From NCBI GenBank assembly GCA_903813345.2, contig CAIIXF020000003.1, positions 7,527,815-7,591,814 on the forward strand: a stretch of 64,000 nucleotides of DNA. The letters run 5' to 3'. Below, one piece after another: positions 12,704-24,762 of the stretch; within the stretch, counting starts at the first letter, position 1; each line of letters opens with the position of its first letter. Made by a program: the position numbers and the translations under genes. The stretch comes from Owenia fusiformis. Lineage: Eukaryota; Annelida; Polychaeta; Sabellida; Oweniidae. The notes below the pieces were generated by a model, which saw nothing but the letters and a program-made list of their open reading frames with translations, had not been told where the DNA came from and searched no databases.

Positions 12704-12986
12704 CTATTCAACATAATGTCTATCTCTAGCTATACACTTCTTATGCATATTCACCCACTCTCTAAACACACTTTCAAACCCATTCTTGCCCATTTCCCGA
12801 AGTCTTGCCAAGACATGTGATCCGAGTTCACACACAGCTATGCTAACTAGTGAAATTTTTAGGGCACTGGGGCTACCCCTACTTGCACACCCTCCATATT
12901 CCCCAGACCGTGCACCCAATGACTTTTACTTATATGCAGAACTCAAGCGTGACTTGAGAGGAAATAAATTTGGAAGCACTGATGAA
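12704..12986. pseudogene. Mariner transposase fragments in opposite orientations
   Basis: On the plus strand (about 12828-12986) a frame encodes HPPYSPDRAPNDFYLY followed by AELKRDLRGNKF. This is the conserved region around the last catalytic Asp of D34D mariner transposases. On the minus strand (about 12835 down to 12704) a second frame encodes the transposase C-terminus, with VFREWVNMHKKC before the stop. The two meet head to head near 12835. This shows an inverted duplication of the 3' part of a mariner gene and no functional enzyme. Confidence 0.75.
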
Positions 12987-13225
12987 ATTTGGAACCAAAG
13001 AGTGTTCATTTAGATCAGGATGAGTAGTTCAAGTCAAGTGACCTAGTTTTGAACTTTATGAATTTTTGAGCTAGGATTTTATAACTTCACTTTCTATCAA
13101 GTTTATAGGATTAGGCATCAGATCTTTCAATATTATGCAGTCATTTTATATTCTGAATATTACTAGTTAAGTTACATGCAGCTTCAGTGAGATTCAAGTT
13201 GAAGATAGTGAAATGCCAGCATGTG

Positions 13226-13767
13226 AAATTTCAGTTTGAGTATTTGAAAATGGAGGACGTTTGTTTATTTCCATACTTTCAAAGGTATAATCTTACTTGA
13301 TTTTACATACATTCCATGTGTTCTACTACACATTGTATAGATTCATCGCGCAATTTACATTGTATTATTACTAGAAAAGCCATATAAACAAAGATAGAGA
13401 ATATCCGCTCCATTTGCATTTTCACTGTTGCTTGTATCCCCCTTTAAACGTGGTCACGTGGTAGGGTAGCGTAATGATGTGGAAGTGGGATAACATTGAA
13501 ATATTGCCCCTGTCCAAACCATACTTTTGAGCTATATGATTGCCCATATGTGTTAACCAATATAAACTAAAACTGGGAGACGAGAAAGGCAAAATAACGT
13601 GGGTAGTCACGATATATTGTATTCACACGTAGCTAAATAGGGCTTAATAAGATAAGGAACTGACATGCTTTTAAATTAAACATCTAGGAGAGTTTCACCT
13701 GCTAGGTTGGTTTCAAATAATGCACCATTGACATTGTCCATATCTATGAGTCCACCATCATAAGCCA
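13226..13767 (-). pseudogene. P450 relic: 3' half of exon 3 plus intron 3
   Basis: Bases 13699-13767 match the 3' half of exon 3 of the neighbouring P450 genes (residues like GLIDMDNVNGALFET), followed by the conserved donor at 13697-13698. The sequence further down to ~13226 aligns with intron 3 of copy B in two blocks (about 28970-29151 and 31467-31745). The 5' half of the exon is missing. The relic lies just past the end of gene A, in the same orientation, and lacks the 2.3-kb transposon found in copy B. Confidence 0.75.
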
Positions 13768-14397
13768 TCGGCGTAGCGCTATTTTTCTAAGTAGTACGCC
13801 ACGCCACCACCACAGGAACAATAGCTGGACAAATATTCCACATGACAGTTATACACCTTTCTATTTAATTCTGTCATGAATATTCATAAGGCCAGCGAGT
13901 ACAGCAGTGACGTCACTAGCGGAGTCTCGTATTGAATAGTACAGGGGACCGGGAAAATCAAACTGAAATAGTTGATAAATTCTTATCTGATTCAGTCTAA
14001 TTATATACCATTGTTGATCCAATGAAAAATAACTAATTGTCTGTTGGGGAATGGTAGATCTTAATTCTTATTTACTAATTGTGTAATTCAAACAACATTC
14101 AAGCATTTTGGGGTGTTTTGCCAGGTCATAAATTTCTGAGTTTCCAACTATATCGTGATACACAAAATATCATATTTTTTACCCATAAAGACGTCATTTG
14201 CACAAAGTTTCTAAATTCTTTGTTTGCTGGTTACCTGATTGGTGTATCAATAAACGCACAAACATTCAGAGTACCTGGAGAAAATTCTTTCACTGCTGCC
14301 ATCTTTAGATCGGTCTCAAATATTAAAGTTTCAGTTCTTAGCGTATTACATATTACGGGTGGCTCTCTGCATATAATTAATGTAATCACAAGATCTG
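13768..14397. other. Intergenic sequence downstream of P450 gene A
   Basis: No exon is recognised. A 108-codon plus-strand frame at 14079-14405 overlaps the 3' flank of gene A and has no family signature. Confidence 0.4.
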
Positions 14398-14403
14398 TTT
14401 ATT
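14398..14403 (-). terminator. Poly(A) signal of P450 gene A
   Basis: AATAAA on the minus strand, 25 bp past the stop codon of gene A. Position and sequence are canonical, but use is inferred. Confidence 0.5.
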
Positions 14404-14427
14404 AGGCTCACTTTATATTTGTTATTG

Positions 14428-17400
14428 TTAGCCATTCTTGTTCAATGGTTCTACTTTCAAACAGAATGGAGGCGATTGATAAGTGAAAGCAACGCTGAAG
14501 GTCTTCAGGTCAAGCGACGGAATATTATCCTTGTCAACAGGGACGAATCTCAATTTGTGCATCATATTTGAGACAAATAGAAAAATCCTGTCCATTCCTA
14601 TTTTCTCGCCTGGGCATGATCTCTTCCCGATTCCAAATGGGAATAATCTGCAATTCAAAATGAGAGTTGATAATGATATGATACCTTACACATATCTGAA
14701 ATTATGTTTAAAAATGCAATCATATGGAAGCCATTACAATCCAAAGCGTAATCATAACTAAATTGATGAAAATGAACAGAGTTAAATTCATGACTCCAGA
14801 TTACAGACTTTTGTCATGGAAAAGATCTAATACTTCATCCTCTGATATAATGACAAAATTAGAAAGAAAACGTATGCATATTTTACAATTAACAATATTT
14901 TTACTCACTTTATGATCGATCGCGAAATATCATCATCATATTGATTTTCTAATTCCAAAATGTCATAAAATGTTAATCCGCAGTTCCCAAGTGCCGATTT
15001 CAGATTCAGAATCCTGAGCAAATTATCTAATCTATTAAATTGAGACACTTTGAAATTCACCCTTTTTAGGAGTCAAACGTCTGAAATACTAAGAGGAACT
15101 TTGTAATCAATTACTTGCAAGAAATTTTATAAAATATTGGACTAAAGTGTCGTGATAGCCGCGAAAAATTTAGAAACTGACCTAGATTTTGACCTTGACC
15201 TTGGACACTTTTATATTGTTTAAACTTATCTTAAAGGTCAAAATGAATATTTCAAACTTGACCTTTTTTGATCGGATCTCAATTTCTTACTTTTTGCCTA
15301 TTTATGGGACGCTATATCTCAGAATCCATAAGAGTCAAGTAAAAAACGGATGGAACATATTTAAAAGCTACGTTGAACAAAAATCGAAAAATAATAATTC
15401 ATAACAAAGATAACTGACAAATTGTAAATTTGACCTAGAGTTTGACCTTTTGCCTAGATGAAATTTGACTTTCTGAGCAAGACAGTCGCATACATTAAAA
15501 TATAAATAGAGTTACCCTTGTCGTTTTCTAATTGCTGAGAAAACGGGTCCAGGCAATAATAAGAATTTTCGATCTGGGTTGCATATTTTATATAAAAAAT
15601 GATGTATAAAGTATAGTATAAAGTAAGAAAATAAAAACGATTATTTTAGACATTGATTAGTATTCTGATAAAGAGCGTGAACGTCTTACCAAATGTACGC
15701 CCCTGTATGGTTAGCATTTGATACAAAACTGTAATAATAACTTACGCTTTGACATCTGCTAGCTTGTAAGCTTTGCCATCGCTGTCCAGAAATCTATCTG
15801 GCTTGAAAGTAAGGGGGTCAGTGAAGTAGTGGGGGTCATGATGGGCTGTCCATAGATTCATCCATACCTGCAATAATGAATACTCAAAAAACTGGCCATG
15901 GTTTCTCGTACACCATGTACACCATGAGTATAAAGCCCGGGGTATAAAGTATCAATATGATTATTACACACGTATGGTTGCTACACAAAACGCGGTACAT
16001 GCAAGTGAGTACCTGTGTATCTTTAGGTATTTTATATTGGCCGAGACTTGTATCACATGTGGTCTTATGGGGAAAGCCCAATGGAGCCGGAGACATGAAT
16101 CGAAAGTTCTCCAATATTACTGCCTCTGTAAACGGCAGTTTTTCACGGTCGGCTAGAGTTGGAGATTTGTCTGCAGGAATTACAGCTTGTATCTCCGAAA
16201 TAAGTCTCTCTTGGACATCCGGGTAATTAAGCATAAGCAGGATGAAACAGTCAATGTGTGCTTTGGTAGTCACCGTACCTGGAAGAGCATTTACATCACA
16301 ACGATTTCAAAGGACTTCATTAAGTACAGGGTGTTCGAAAAAACGCAACCCAAAGAAATCGCTATATCTTGAAAAACGCTGGTTCAATTATGTTCATTTT
16401 TTCAGGAAGGAAATAAGAGACTGTGTATGTATTGCTCCTGACCTGTAGATTGTTAGTTGTAAAACATGATGCCTTGGACACCTGCTCAAAATGAATCTAT
16501 TTTTCCTAAAATTGGATCATTGGCCATTAAACTTTCATAAGAGTTTGTGCCCATTGTGTGATTTAAGTTAAATAAACAATTCGTCTTGGGTCTTAGGAGA
16601 AAATAATTTTTCCTAATACCTAAAACTCATTGTTTATCCCTATCAGAATTTCACCTGCTACGATGGTTTCATATAATACACCATTGACATTGTCCATATC
16701 TATGAGTCCATCATCATAAGCTGTCAGTAGTGTGCCTAGTACAGTTGATATGCGTTTGGTATCCTTCAAGTTTGATTCTTCTGACTGGAACACAGATATA
16801 AATACATCTCGCAATATGGCGTGTTATGCAGTCGTGATAGCAAACGGTGAGTGGAAGATCGCCCTGCTGGTGACCTTATCCAACGAAAATGGAGATTATA
16901 TTTCACTTCACAGTAAGTTCGGACGGTGACTCTGCATAGCACAACATTAATCAAACGTTTTAACTTCTATTTACAAAAACGATAAATATAGAAATTACAA
17001 TAATATTAAGGAGGTTTAACAAAGTGAATGTCCAATTAGTGATGGGTCCAATAACAGTGTAGATTAAGATCATTGATTAATAATCCAATATCCAAAGACG
17101 AGAGAATCTAATAAACAGAAACTCCAAGAAGTAGCAAATCCCACCGAACAGAAAACAGCCACCTTGAAAAATTTTCTTGAACAGGTATCAACAATGGTGG
17201 CTTTTTTAGCTACCCTCTTGGACATTCTGTCTTGAACAGATCTCCTTTGACTCTAGACATCAGCATATAACATTTTACTTTTATTTGAGTTATCAAGGAT
17301 TACATATTTTGACAAATGGCGGCCATTTTGATTAATAGTGACAGCCTGCCTCTGTATTCCGAAATGACATTTCCCGAAAAATCCTGCTTTAATTAATCCA

Positions 17401-20400
17401 TTTTATCATCATCAATTTGCTTGAAATTGTACATGCCATTAGGTGAAAAGGCGAACAATAATGTCTAAGGGTATAGGGAAATATTTTGTTAAATGTTAAA
17501 ATTAAATGAAATAAAGTCAGAATTTTTTTTCATATTGTACCTTGGATCTAAAACTATCAATCCATGACTTAAAGATGTCACTTCCAACTTTGTTCGCTTC
17601 CATTAAATCTCTGTAAGACTTTGTGCCAAAGTGACGAAGCCATGGAAAGATATCCAACTCCTGACCAAACCCTTGCGCCAAGTGTTGCTGTGCACGATGC
17701 ATCTTATCTACAGCGACGAAATCATCCTCTATGAAGTCCACATTTTCTCCAAGTATCTGTCATTTACAATAAAAATACTGAAAGTTCGTTAAAGAACTGG
17801 GTTAAATTCGGCTTGGACTATTGCATGGTTTCTCTGAACTATAAGAAAAATCCATTCTCATATGAATATTTTAATTTTCGAATTTTGTATTTTTTAAAAT
17901 ATCAATTATCGTAAATTGTCCCATATTCGGTTTTACTTATTGGGGGTAAACTATACGTTAAGGTTAAAAACGTCTTACCATAATCATACACATACTCTTT
18001 TTTATTTATTTTTATTTCTCTATTCAAACATTACAAGTACAATAATTAGAACAATTCAGATATTTTTCACATCACCTCCATTCATTCAGACATTTGCAAC
18101 AGTCATACTTTTAAGTACAGGTACATAATAAAACATATTTTTTTCAAATTGCGCCTCATACAAATTGGGATTCACTTCGTCGAACTCTTTTATAAAAATA
18201 TAGGACTTAATTGCAAGGGTAAATCTATTTGGTAAGATATTATTCTCATTAACTTGCCTTCCAAAAATCATGTCATGGGCATTTAAGTCGAAATCAACTT
18301 TAAATAAACGCTTTAAATTCCCTTTGATTGCTTTCAGAAATATTTGAATCCTTTTGCACTCCCAGAATTCGTGTTTTAACATCTCCAGAGGCACAATAAT
18401 TACATTTAGAATCTTTTTTAATGCCTATCTGCACTAAAAAGGCATTTGTAGTACAGATACCATGAAGTATTTTAAATTGAAGTTGTCGCGTTTTATTCTG
18501 TTTCGTACACATATAAGGCATCTTAAAATAATCGGTTCTGTTTAATTCACGATCATGTTTGTCTTTATATAACAGTTCCAAGAACTTGTTTCCATTTAAT
18601 ACTGTTTGAATTGATTTAACCGTTAAACTAGAAATTGTCACCTGTTTTCCACCAAGATTCAAATACATGAATTCTTCCTGTATGCTGGGTTCAAAGGTCG
18701 AATTTAAATCCGATTTCAATAAAAGTTTCCAATCATTCGGTATAGTCGATATGATTGAAAAATACTCAAGAAAGTTGATATTAATATTATACTTAGTTTT
18801 AAACCCATTGTACTGTACAAAATCCCATTTTCGTTAAGAAGGTCATTAATATAAATGGCTCCCTTTTCCATGACATGTTTGTACATCACCTCCTAATCAT
18901 TAATTAGGATTGATTTGTTATTCCAAATTATTTCACCTTTAACCTCTGAACTGGTTCTAGGCGGCGACATATTTCTTAATTGTGAATAGTTTCGAAGCAA
19001 ATTCATATAAAAGGTAGGAACATTGTGTGCCAGTGTTTTAATATCATAAGTACATTGCAACAAAAAACTCAGTCCTCCAAGACGCTTGAAATAAACTTGA
19101 GGAATAAGTGTGAGTAATATAAGAAAGGTTAAAATGATGCAATATTAAGGACAGTTTTAGTAATGAATAAGGTAATGTTGTTGACCCCCCTATCACACCA
19201 AACTAGTTCTTACCGTTCTTGCCAGTCCTACGAAAACGTCGTAAAACGGGCTCAATCTGGCTGTGGTCGGGAAATATGTCTAAAATAATTAGCTTCTTCG
19301 TTCATAAACAGTCTTCAATACGTCCATCTCATTCGCAGTTCGTTCAGGTCGCACCACGTCGGTGTGCAACGTTGTACAACGCGTCCCTTAGTCTAGAAGG
19401 TCATCATGACCTGATTACAGAACGGTATGGTCGCCATCGAATTTTGAATCGATTCAAAATTCTAAAATCACCTTCCCATCCGAGAACGTTCATGAAATAT
19501 CTAAGAGGTGAAACATCTAGGAGTGAAATGTGTAGGTGTGAAAACTCTAGTTGAGATGTCTAGGGGTGATATGTCTATCGGGTAAATGTCCAGGGGATGA
19601 AATGTCTAAGGAGTTTTGAAACAACTAGGGGTGAAATGTATAGGGCATAAAATGTTCAGGGAGAGAAATGTCTAAGGGGCAAAACATCTTTGGGTGAAAT
19701 GTTCTATGGGTGAAATGTCTAAGGGGTGAAACATCTAGGGGTGAAATGTCCATAGGGTGAAATGTCTACTATTGTCAAGGGGATGAAATGTCTTAGTTGT
19801 GAAACATCTAAGGGTGAAATATATAAGGGGTGAAATGTCCGAGAGGTCACCCCTGGACTTTTCATCCCTTAGACATTTCACCCCTCGAAATATCAGCCCT
19901 GAAACGTTATACCCCTAAGATGTTATACCCCGACACATTTCACATCCTGGACGCTTCACCGCCATATATATGAATATACATGCATAATATCAAAGGCTGC
20001 GTCATTAGAGAATTTTAATTCAATTAACATGAAAGTATTTAATTTCTTCTCCAAGTAACACTTAATTAATTGAGGGTGAAATGCCAAGAAGTAAGAGGTC
20101 TAAGGGGTGTTATATCTAGGGGTGAAATGTCTAGGAGTGAAACATCTAGGGGTGAAATGTCTATGGGGTAAAATCTCCAGGGGATGAAATGTCTAATGGG
20201 TGAAACATCTGGGGGTGAATTGTCTAAGGGCCAAACAACTAAGGGGTGAAATGTATAGGAGATGAAAAGTCTTGAAGTGAAATGTCCAAAAGGGAAAAGG
20301 TCTAGAAATATATATATGTACCAAAAAATCATTCAAAATCTTGCAGCTTTTCACCATTCTGAGCACTTTTCAAGTGATTTTGGGCCAAAGTTGTGAAATG

Positions 20401-23400
20401 TGAACCTAATGAAAATAATGAAAAACACCCCCCCCCCTGGGGGTGTTTTACGGGGTAAATAAATTATTCCTCCTTAAATTTCATTTTATTAGTATTTATT
20501 CTATAAGAACTGCATTCTGTTTCATCTATGTTGGTCTAGAAATGAAAGAAAAATATTTATATACGCATGGTGATAAGAAGTGGAAAATTAAATAAAAAAG
20601 AGTAGATGATAGTATATCTGAAAATGAAATGAAACTGAATTATTTGCAAATACGTTTCATTTTTTTCTTAAAAAGTGATAAAGCTATGGGCATGGGATTA
20701 CTACAGTCTCCCACAGACATAGCTGTGCATATTCAGGAATATTTTCAAGCCCAAATCTTGAATAAAACAAAAGTATATGTAATGGAAGATAACATAAGTA
20801 CCCCCTTTAAAATTGGGGGCATTTTAGGGGGTTAATCAGTTATTTCTCTTTAACAATCATTTTTACACATTGAAAAAAATTTCATAATATAATTTGATGT
20901 ACCATTGATCAATATGAGCTATCAAAGGTGTCCTTGTGTTCCAGCTATGAATATAAAAATTAATTTTAAAATTTGGGTTAAATTATAGGGGGCGCCACCT
21001 ATAGGGCCGATTTTCACATTCGTTGCCGGGGCTAGGACAAAGAACCCAAGCTCAAAATAACCCCAAGACCTTGCTTTATATGAATCCAGTGAGAAACTTA
21101 GGGCACAAAAAGTTTTTTAATATTTTGCTCAGCTGCTGACCTATCAAGTAATAATGGACATAGGTCAAGAAGAACATTGGTGGTCATTTAAATTAACGGT
21201 CATTTTTTAAATTAACGAACATAAGCTTCCAGTGACTAGTCGCTTTCTCCATTGTGAACATATTAATCATTCTTAGACCCCCATCCTCAAAATCCCCTAT
21301 CAGAGTATTTCGCTTAATTTTCTCACCCTTTCCTCCCCATAAAACTAATAGACTAGTCGTTGAGCCTTCGTCAAGATATCATCAGGCGTATTGGTCATTG
21401 TCATCGAGTATATTAGCTTCGAAACTGCCTGGGACTTGATTATGAGTACCTTTCCATAAAAAGTAAGATCTCGTTTTGACCACAATATAAGAACCTTTTC
21501 AAGCATATTTAACTTTCTCTCAAAATTATCCGTGTTATTTGCATTTGTGTCATATAGCAATCACAAATCAGTGAACACACCTTGGATCAGTATGAAACTG
21601 ACTGGACCTATAGCGAAATACATGTCCCATACCTTGTGAAATTTCATCTCTTTTGAGCAAATACTCACAATTAAAGAGACATTTTCTATGAACTTTGGAG
21701 AATCTTTGTTGATTTTGACCCTTGATTAAGTAACAACTGTTTTGATTGGCTGGTGATTTAATGGCTATTTGAAAGTTTGTTCGCTCAGTCCTGACAATAG
21801 ACTAGATGCGAGTAGAAATGAACTTGATTTACGTCATTAAATATTCAAAATTCAGTCAAAGTGATGTCATATTTGAAATCTACATGTAAAAATACATCTA
21901 AAAATATGGTTTCGAAAATTGTTCATCAACTTTGAAAATTTAATCTGTTTTGAAAATGTGACTTCTAGTTCGGGTTGATTCCCCATAGACCCCATATTAC
22001 AAAATCACAAAAAGTGAAATATCTTTTCTTGTATTGGACATATAACATTTTCTTTTACTGGACATACTTTAATTTGCATAACTATTCGATACATAAGGGC
22101 TATATGAAAATTGAGCCACTAAAACAGATGTAATTTAAGTTAAAGGGAACTTTCTACTATACCCGCCATGCTATCTGACCCGAGCGAGCCACCTGGTGAT
22201 GAAACTGGTAACTAACTACTCGCATTTGCGTTATTGTATAAGCTGCACTAAGGGTATGGAAAGAGGTGAAATACCCTTGGACCAAGGATGCCCAAATTAT
22301 AAAAAATGTAACCATATTTAGACAAATGAATGCATTGTTGTAAAAATCTTTAGTTTTCCTAAAATAAAGTATATCCACTTTGGAGATATTTAGAAATCAA
22401 ACATGGCAAGGAATGATATGCATAATATTCCAATAATTATTGTCCTTACTTTACTTCTACTCTGGTAGATCTGATACCAACTTGATAAAAACCATAGTTA
22501 TACCCCCTCTGGTAAATTTTTGGTAAGCCTTACGCGACATTCAATAAAATGAATTGTTTTGATTTAGCACAAAAATCGTGACAAGTGAACTTTTGATTTA
22601 TGAAACATTGACTACAAGAGGTATATACTATTTCCCCTTTTGTTTACATGTGGAGGAGGAGGGGTTCATTTCATAAAAATTAAAATAAATAAATTTGTGA
22701 ATGAGACCCAATCATCACTTCAATTTTAATAACAAGTACTTTGTTAAGACTGACTTCAATTTTTTCTAAATCATCTACAAGTTCTCTGAAGTTATAATTT
22801 GACTTTAGTTTTGAGAATTTACCTTCAACGTTAACATAGGTTTAAAAGGTATTTTTCAACTTTCTTCAAATCGACCAATTTCAAAATCATCTACAAGTTT
22901 TCGAAAGTTTGTTTAAAGTATTTGACCTTCAATGACCCTTTCAAGGTCAAAAAGGTATGTTTTCAATTTGGTTAAAATTGACGTATTTCTTTTTTCAAAA
23001 TTATCTACATTTTTTCGATAGTTCAAATCTGACTTTAGATTCTGAGATTCGATCTTCAGTAACCTTCTCAAAGTAGAAAAGGTCAGGAAGGTATTCTTCA
23101 ACTTGCTAGATACTTTCTAACGTGTAACAGATCGGAAAGGCATTCAGAAAAACATTTTCACCTAGAACCACTCTCCGAACCTCATATGAACAAAATAGAT
23201 AGGCACAGTCATACAATTGGTCATTGAAAATGTCATAAATATCATATTGATATTACCTAAGTCTATTCTCCTTTTTTCAATGAAAAATGAATGAAAATCT
23301 GATGGAAAGTTGGAATTATTTTCACATATTTTTGTGTGTTAACTTCAAAGAAAAATTCTAAGATAACCATCGAGGTCAGACATTTTAAGTATACACTAGC

Positions 23401-24241
23401 ATGTTTCTTAGGATACAAATTTTGTAAATAAGGACATTTAAATTGAAAATATAAAATCATTGACATTTTTTTTTTATTTGAAAACTTATCATATAATTGT
23501 TAATTTTACCTCTTGGAGATGAAAGGGTTAATTTTCTCAATTTTGTACGAGCAAACATCCAAAAAGCGACCAGATCCTTAAAGCTGACACTCTCACCTTT
23601 GCAATGGTGTATTGAAACCTGAGGACTAACAGCAGCCCTACTTTGGATTGAAATATGCCAACCGTTAAAGTGATTAAATGATCAAGGTTAATTAAACTTA
23701 CCAACTTCAAAATGTATTTTGTGATACAGCGATCTAAAGGGGTGATTGGATTGAACGCTTCACCATTGTGTGACAAAAACTCTGTAATGCATTCTTCAAT
23801 CGATTCAATAGATATATCAACCATACGATCAGATGCTTCTCCATACTGTTTGAGTCCCTGGACAGCAAGTTTTCGCATTAGCTTATGCGATTCGTTGAAG
23901 TCTTGAAAGGCAACACCTTTGTCGCCACCTGGAATGGCAAAAAGGAATCGCCAAGATTTTGGTCGTCCTGCAAAATCATCTGACCTAGTCATCATGATCG
24001 TTTCATAATCGCTACAAACAACAACTTCTTCTCTGAAAAGTTGGAGTTTGAAGACATTTCCGAATTCCTTCGCCCATTCTTGAATCTGAATATATGGTAG
24101 GTCTTTGGAGAGTTGTAGCGCATTTCCTATTAAAGGAATGCCTTTTGGTCCAGGTATGTCTATCTTCCGCCATCTGAATAGGAATGCAATTAGAAAAAAT
24201 ATTCCTACAACCAAAGACCCTGTGATAAATACAACTGCCAT
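14428..24241 (-). CDS. Cytochrome P450 (clan 2, CYP1/17-like), intact gene A, six exons
   Basis: Exons on the minus strand: 24241-23702, 17756-17541, 16784-16655, 16278-16013, 15867-15746, 14647-14428, joined by GT/AG sites into 497 codons plus stop. The product is a microsomal heme monooxygenase-type protein. An N-terminal membrane anchor (residues ~3-22) is followed by a Pro-rich hinge (DIPGPKGIP). ExxR (ENFR), PxRF (KPDRF) and the heme loop FPFGIGKRSCPG are all present. The start is MAVVFITG, conserved in copies B and C. Upstream in-frame Met codons are not conserved. Oddities: the I-helix motif, split across exons 3 and 4, reads AGTVTT with Val in place of the acid, and the helix-C WxxxR reads HKLMR. 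DTSLGQYKIPKD and HDPHYF are CYP1/17-like, but the exact family is uncertain. Intron 1 (5.9 kb) holds LINE pieces, satellites and repeats. Confidence 0.88.
15060..15480. repeat. Degenerate AGGTCA/TGACCTT-rich tract in intron 5 of gene A
   Basis: Several TGACCTT and AAGGTCA hexamers cluster here (for example near 15190, 15234, 15260 and 15430). The sequence resembles a decayed version of the minisatellite at 39260-40320 in gene C. Confidence 0.4.
16326..16355. repeat. Solo CAGGGTG-type transposon end in intron 3 of gene A
   Basis: TACAGGGTGTTCG followed by AAAAAACGC resembles the TA-flanked mariner-type termini at 29577 and 58352. No partner end is seen within ~300 bp, so this is probably a truncated element. 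Confidence 0.35.
18086..19095 (-). pseudogene. L1-type LINE ORF2 C-terminus, 3' fragment
   Basis: Conceptual translation gives a non-LTR retrotransposon ORF2 tail. A hydrophobic stretch around FKRLGGLSFLLQC comes first, then FLEYFSIISTIPNDWK, QFKILHGICTTNAFL with IGIKKDSKCNYC (zinc-finger-like), and HEFWECKRI. The frame is broken at least twice (a TAG near 18896 and a frameshift near 18380). It continues the fragment at 21187-21556 and lies in intron 1 of P450 gene A. Confidence 0.7.
19188..19476. repeat. Dispersed repeat, inverted cognate at 54788-54962
   Basis: About 175 bp (19303-19476), including GACCTGATTACAGAACGG, matches 54788-54962 in reverse orientation. The preceding sequence from 19188 (CTATCACACCAAACTAG) matches 53464-53485. 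Both halves therefore belong to one repeat family whose larger copy spans 53460-54990. The 111-codon plus-strand frame across it is not supported as a gene. Confidence 0.6.
19480..20310. repeat. Degenerate GGGGTGAAATGTCTA minisatellite with an orientation switch
   Basis: Short units of ~13-20 bp built on GGTGAAATGTCTAGGGG run from 19480 to ~19850. They switch to the reverse complement (CATTTCACCCCT) from ~19850 to ~19950. After ~130 bp of unrelated AT-rich sequence they resume in the first orientation at 20085-20310. Units are irregular in length and sequence. Confidence 0.8.
21187..21556 (-). pseudogene. L1-type LINE ORF2 fragment, 5'-truncated
   Basis: The minus-strand frame encodes YDTNANNTDNFERKLNML, then LTFYGKVLIIKSQAVSKLIY. 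After a frameshift it continues as a typical ORF2 segment (FIWGG, GEKIKRNTLI, DFEDGGLRM). It stops abruptly near 21190, where ~2.1 kb of unrelated satellite sequence separates it from its continuation at 19095. The 5' end near 21556 fits the usual 5' truncation of LINE insertions. Confidence 0.7.
22730..23110. repeat. Decayed nuclear-receptor-half-site minisatellite in intron 1 of gene A
   Basis: The reverse complement resembles the ~135-bp units of the array at 39260-40320 (AGTCAGATTTGAA, GTAGATGATTTTGAAA, AAGGTCATTGAAGGTCA), with many substitutions. About two to three units are recognisable. Confidence 0.55.
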
Positions 24242-24762
24242 CGTTGAACTACTTATAAGTGCCAAAAAATATGACAAAGATCGCATAAAAACAGCTCCGT
24301 TATCTATCATCTGGGTCAACGTGTAACGATTATACTCACGGGGACTATCCAGGCCCAGTTATGCTTCTCGAAATCGCGAACAAGTACCCGCTGAAAATGC
24401 GAGCATACCTGTATATCCGATTCTTTGTACAATCTGGGAAAATGGACCAAATTGGTGATAATACATTTATAAGGCTCTGTAAAACGACATCAATACCTTT
24501 AAAATATGTATATTTACCTAAAATTGATATGAAATATGATCGATTCTTCTTTGCTGTTATGGAAAACGGGCGTACATACTCCAAAGTGTCCATGCCATAG
24601 AAGGCTGATTTGGTTGAAATATCAAAGCATAACGTCAAATATGAAAATTAGTATACTATCAACCAGAAATCGACGTTATCAATCAAATATATTATAAATA
24701 TCTTTATTTCAGTTCCAGAGTCCATATGTAAGATGAAATCAAATTATCATTTTGAAATGCAC
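24242..24762 (-). promoter_or_regulatory. Upstream region of P450 gene A, conserved with gene C
   Basis: About 520 bp directly upstream of gene A aligns closely with 43877-44820 upstream of gene C, which has a ~300-bp extra stretch. It must include the promoter and 5' UTR, but I cannot place a start site. No convincing TATA box stands out. Confidence 0.45.

Larger units (their letters stand above)
11491..12986. mobile_element. Mariner-derived foldback element, truncated, interrupted by an LTR
   Basis: Two blocks (11491-11645 and 12631-12986) align with the left arm and loop of the complete element at 29577-30583. They are separated by a 985-bp insertion. The left arm carries an inverted (minus-strand) C-terminus of a mariner transposase. 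The loop carries the plus-strand catalytic end. The right arm and both CAGGGTG ends are missing, so this copy is dead. Confidence 0.75.

Noticed and set aside
14079-14405. 108-codon plus-strand frame
   Set aside because: Antisense to the 3' flank of P450 gene A, with no domain or splice context.
19219-19554. 111-codon plus-strand frame
   Set aside because: It lies across a dispersed repeat and runs into the minisatellite. The matching repeat at 54 kb does not keep the frame.
24242-24319. Earlier in-frame Met codons upstream of the gene A start
   Set aside because: The extension is absent from B and C, where the frame begins at MAVV. A standard P450 anchor begins there too.
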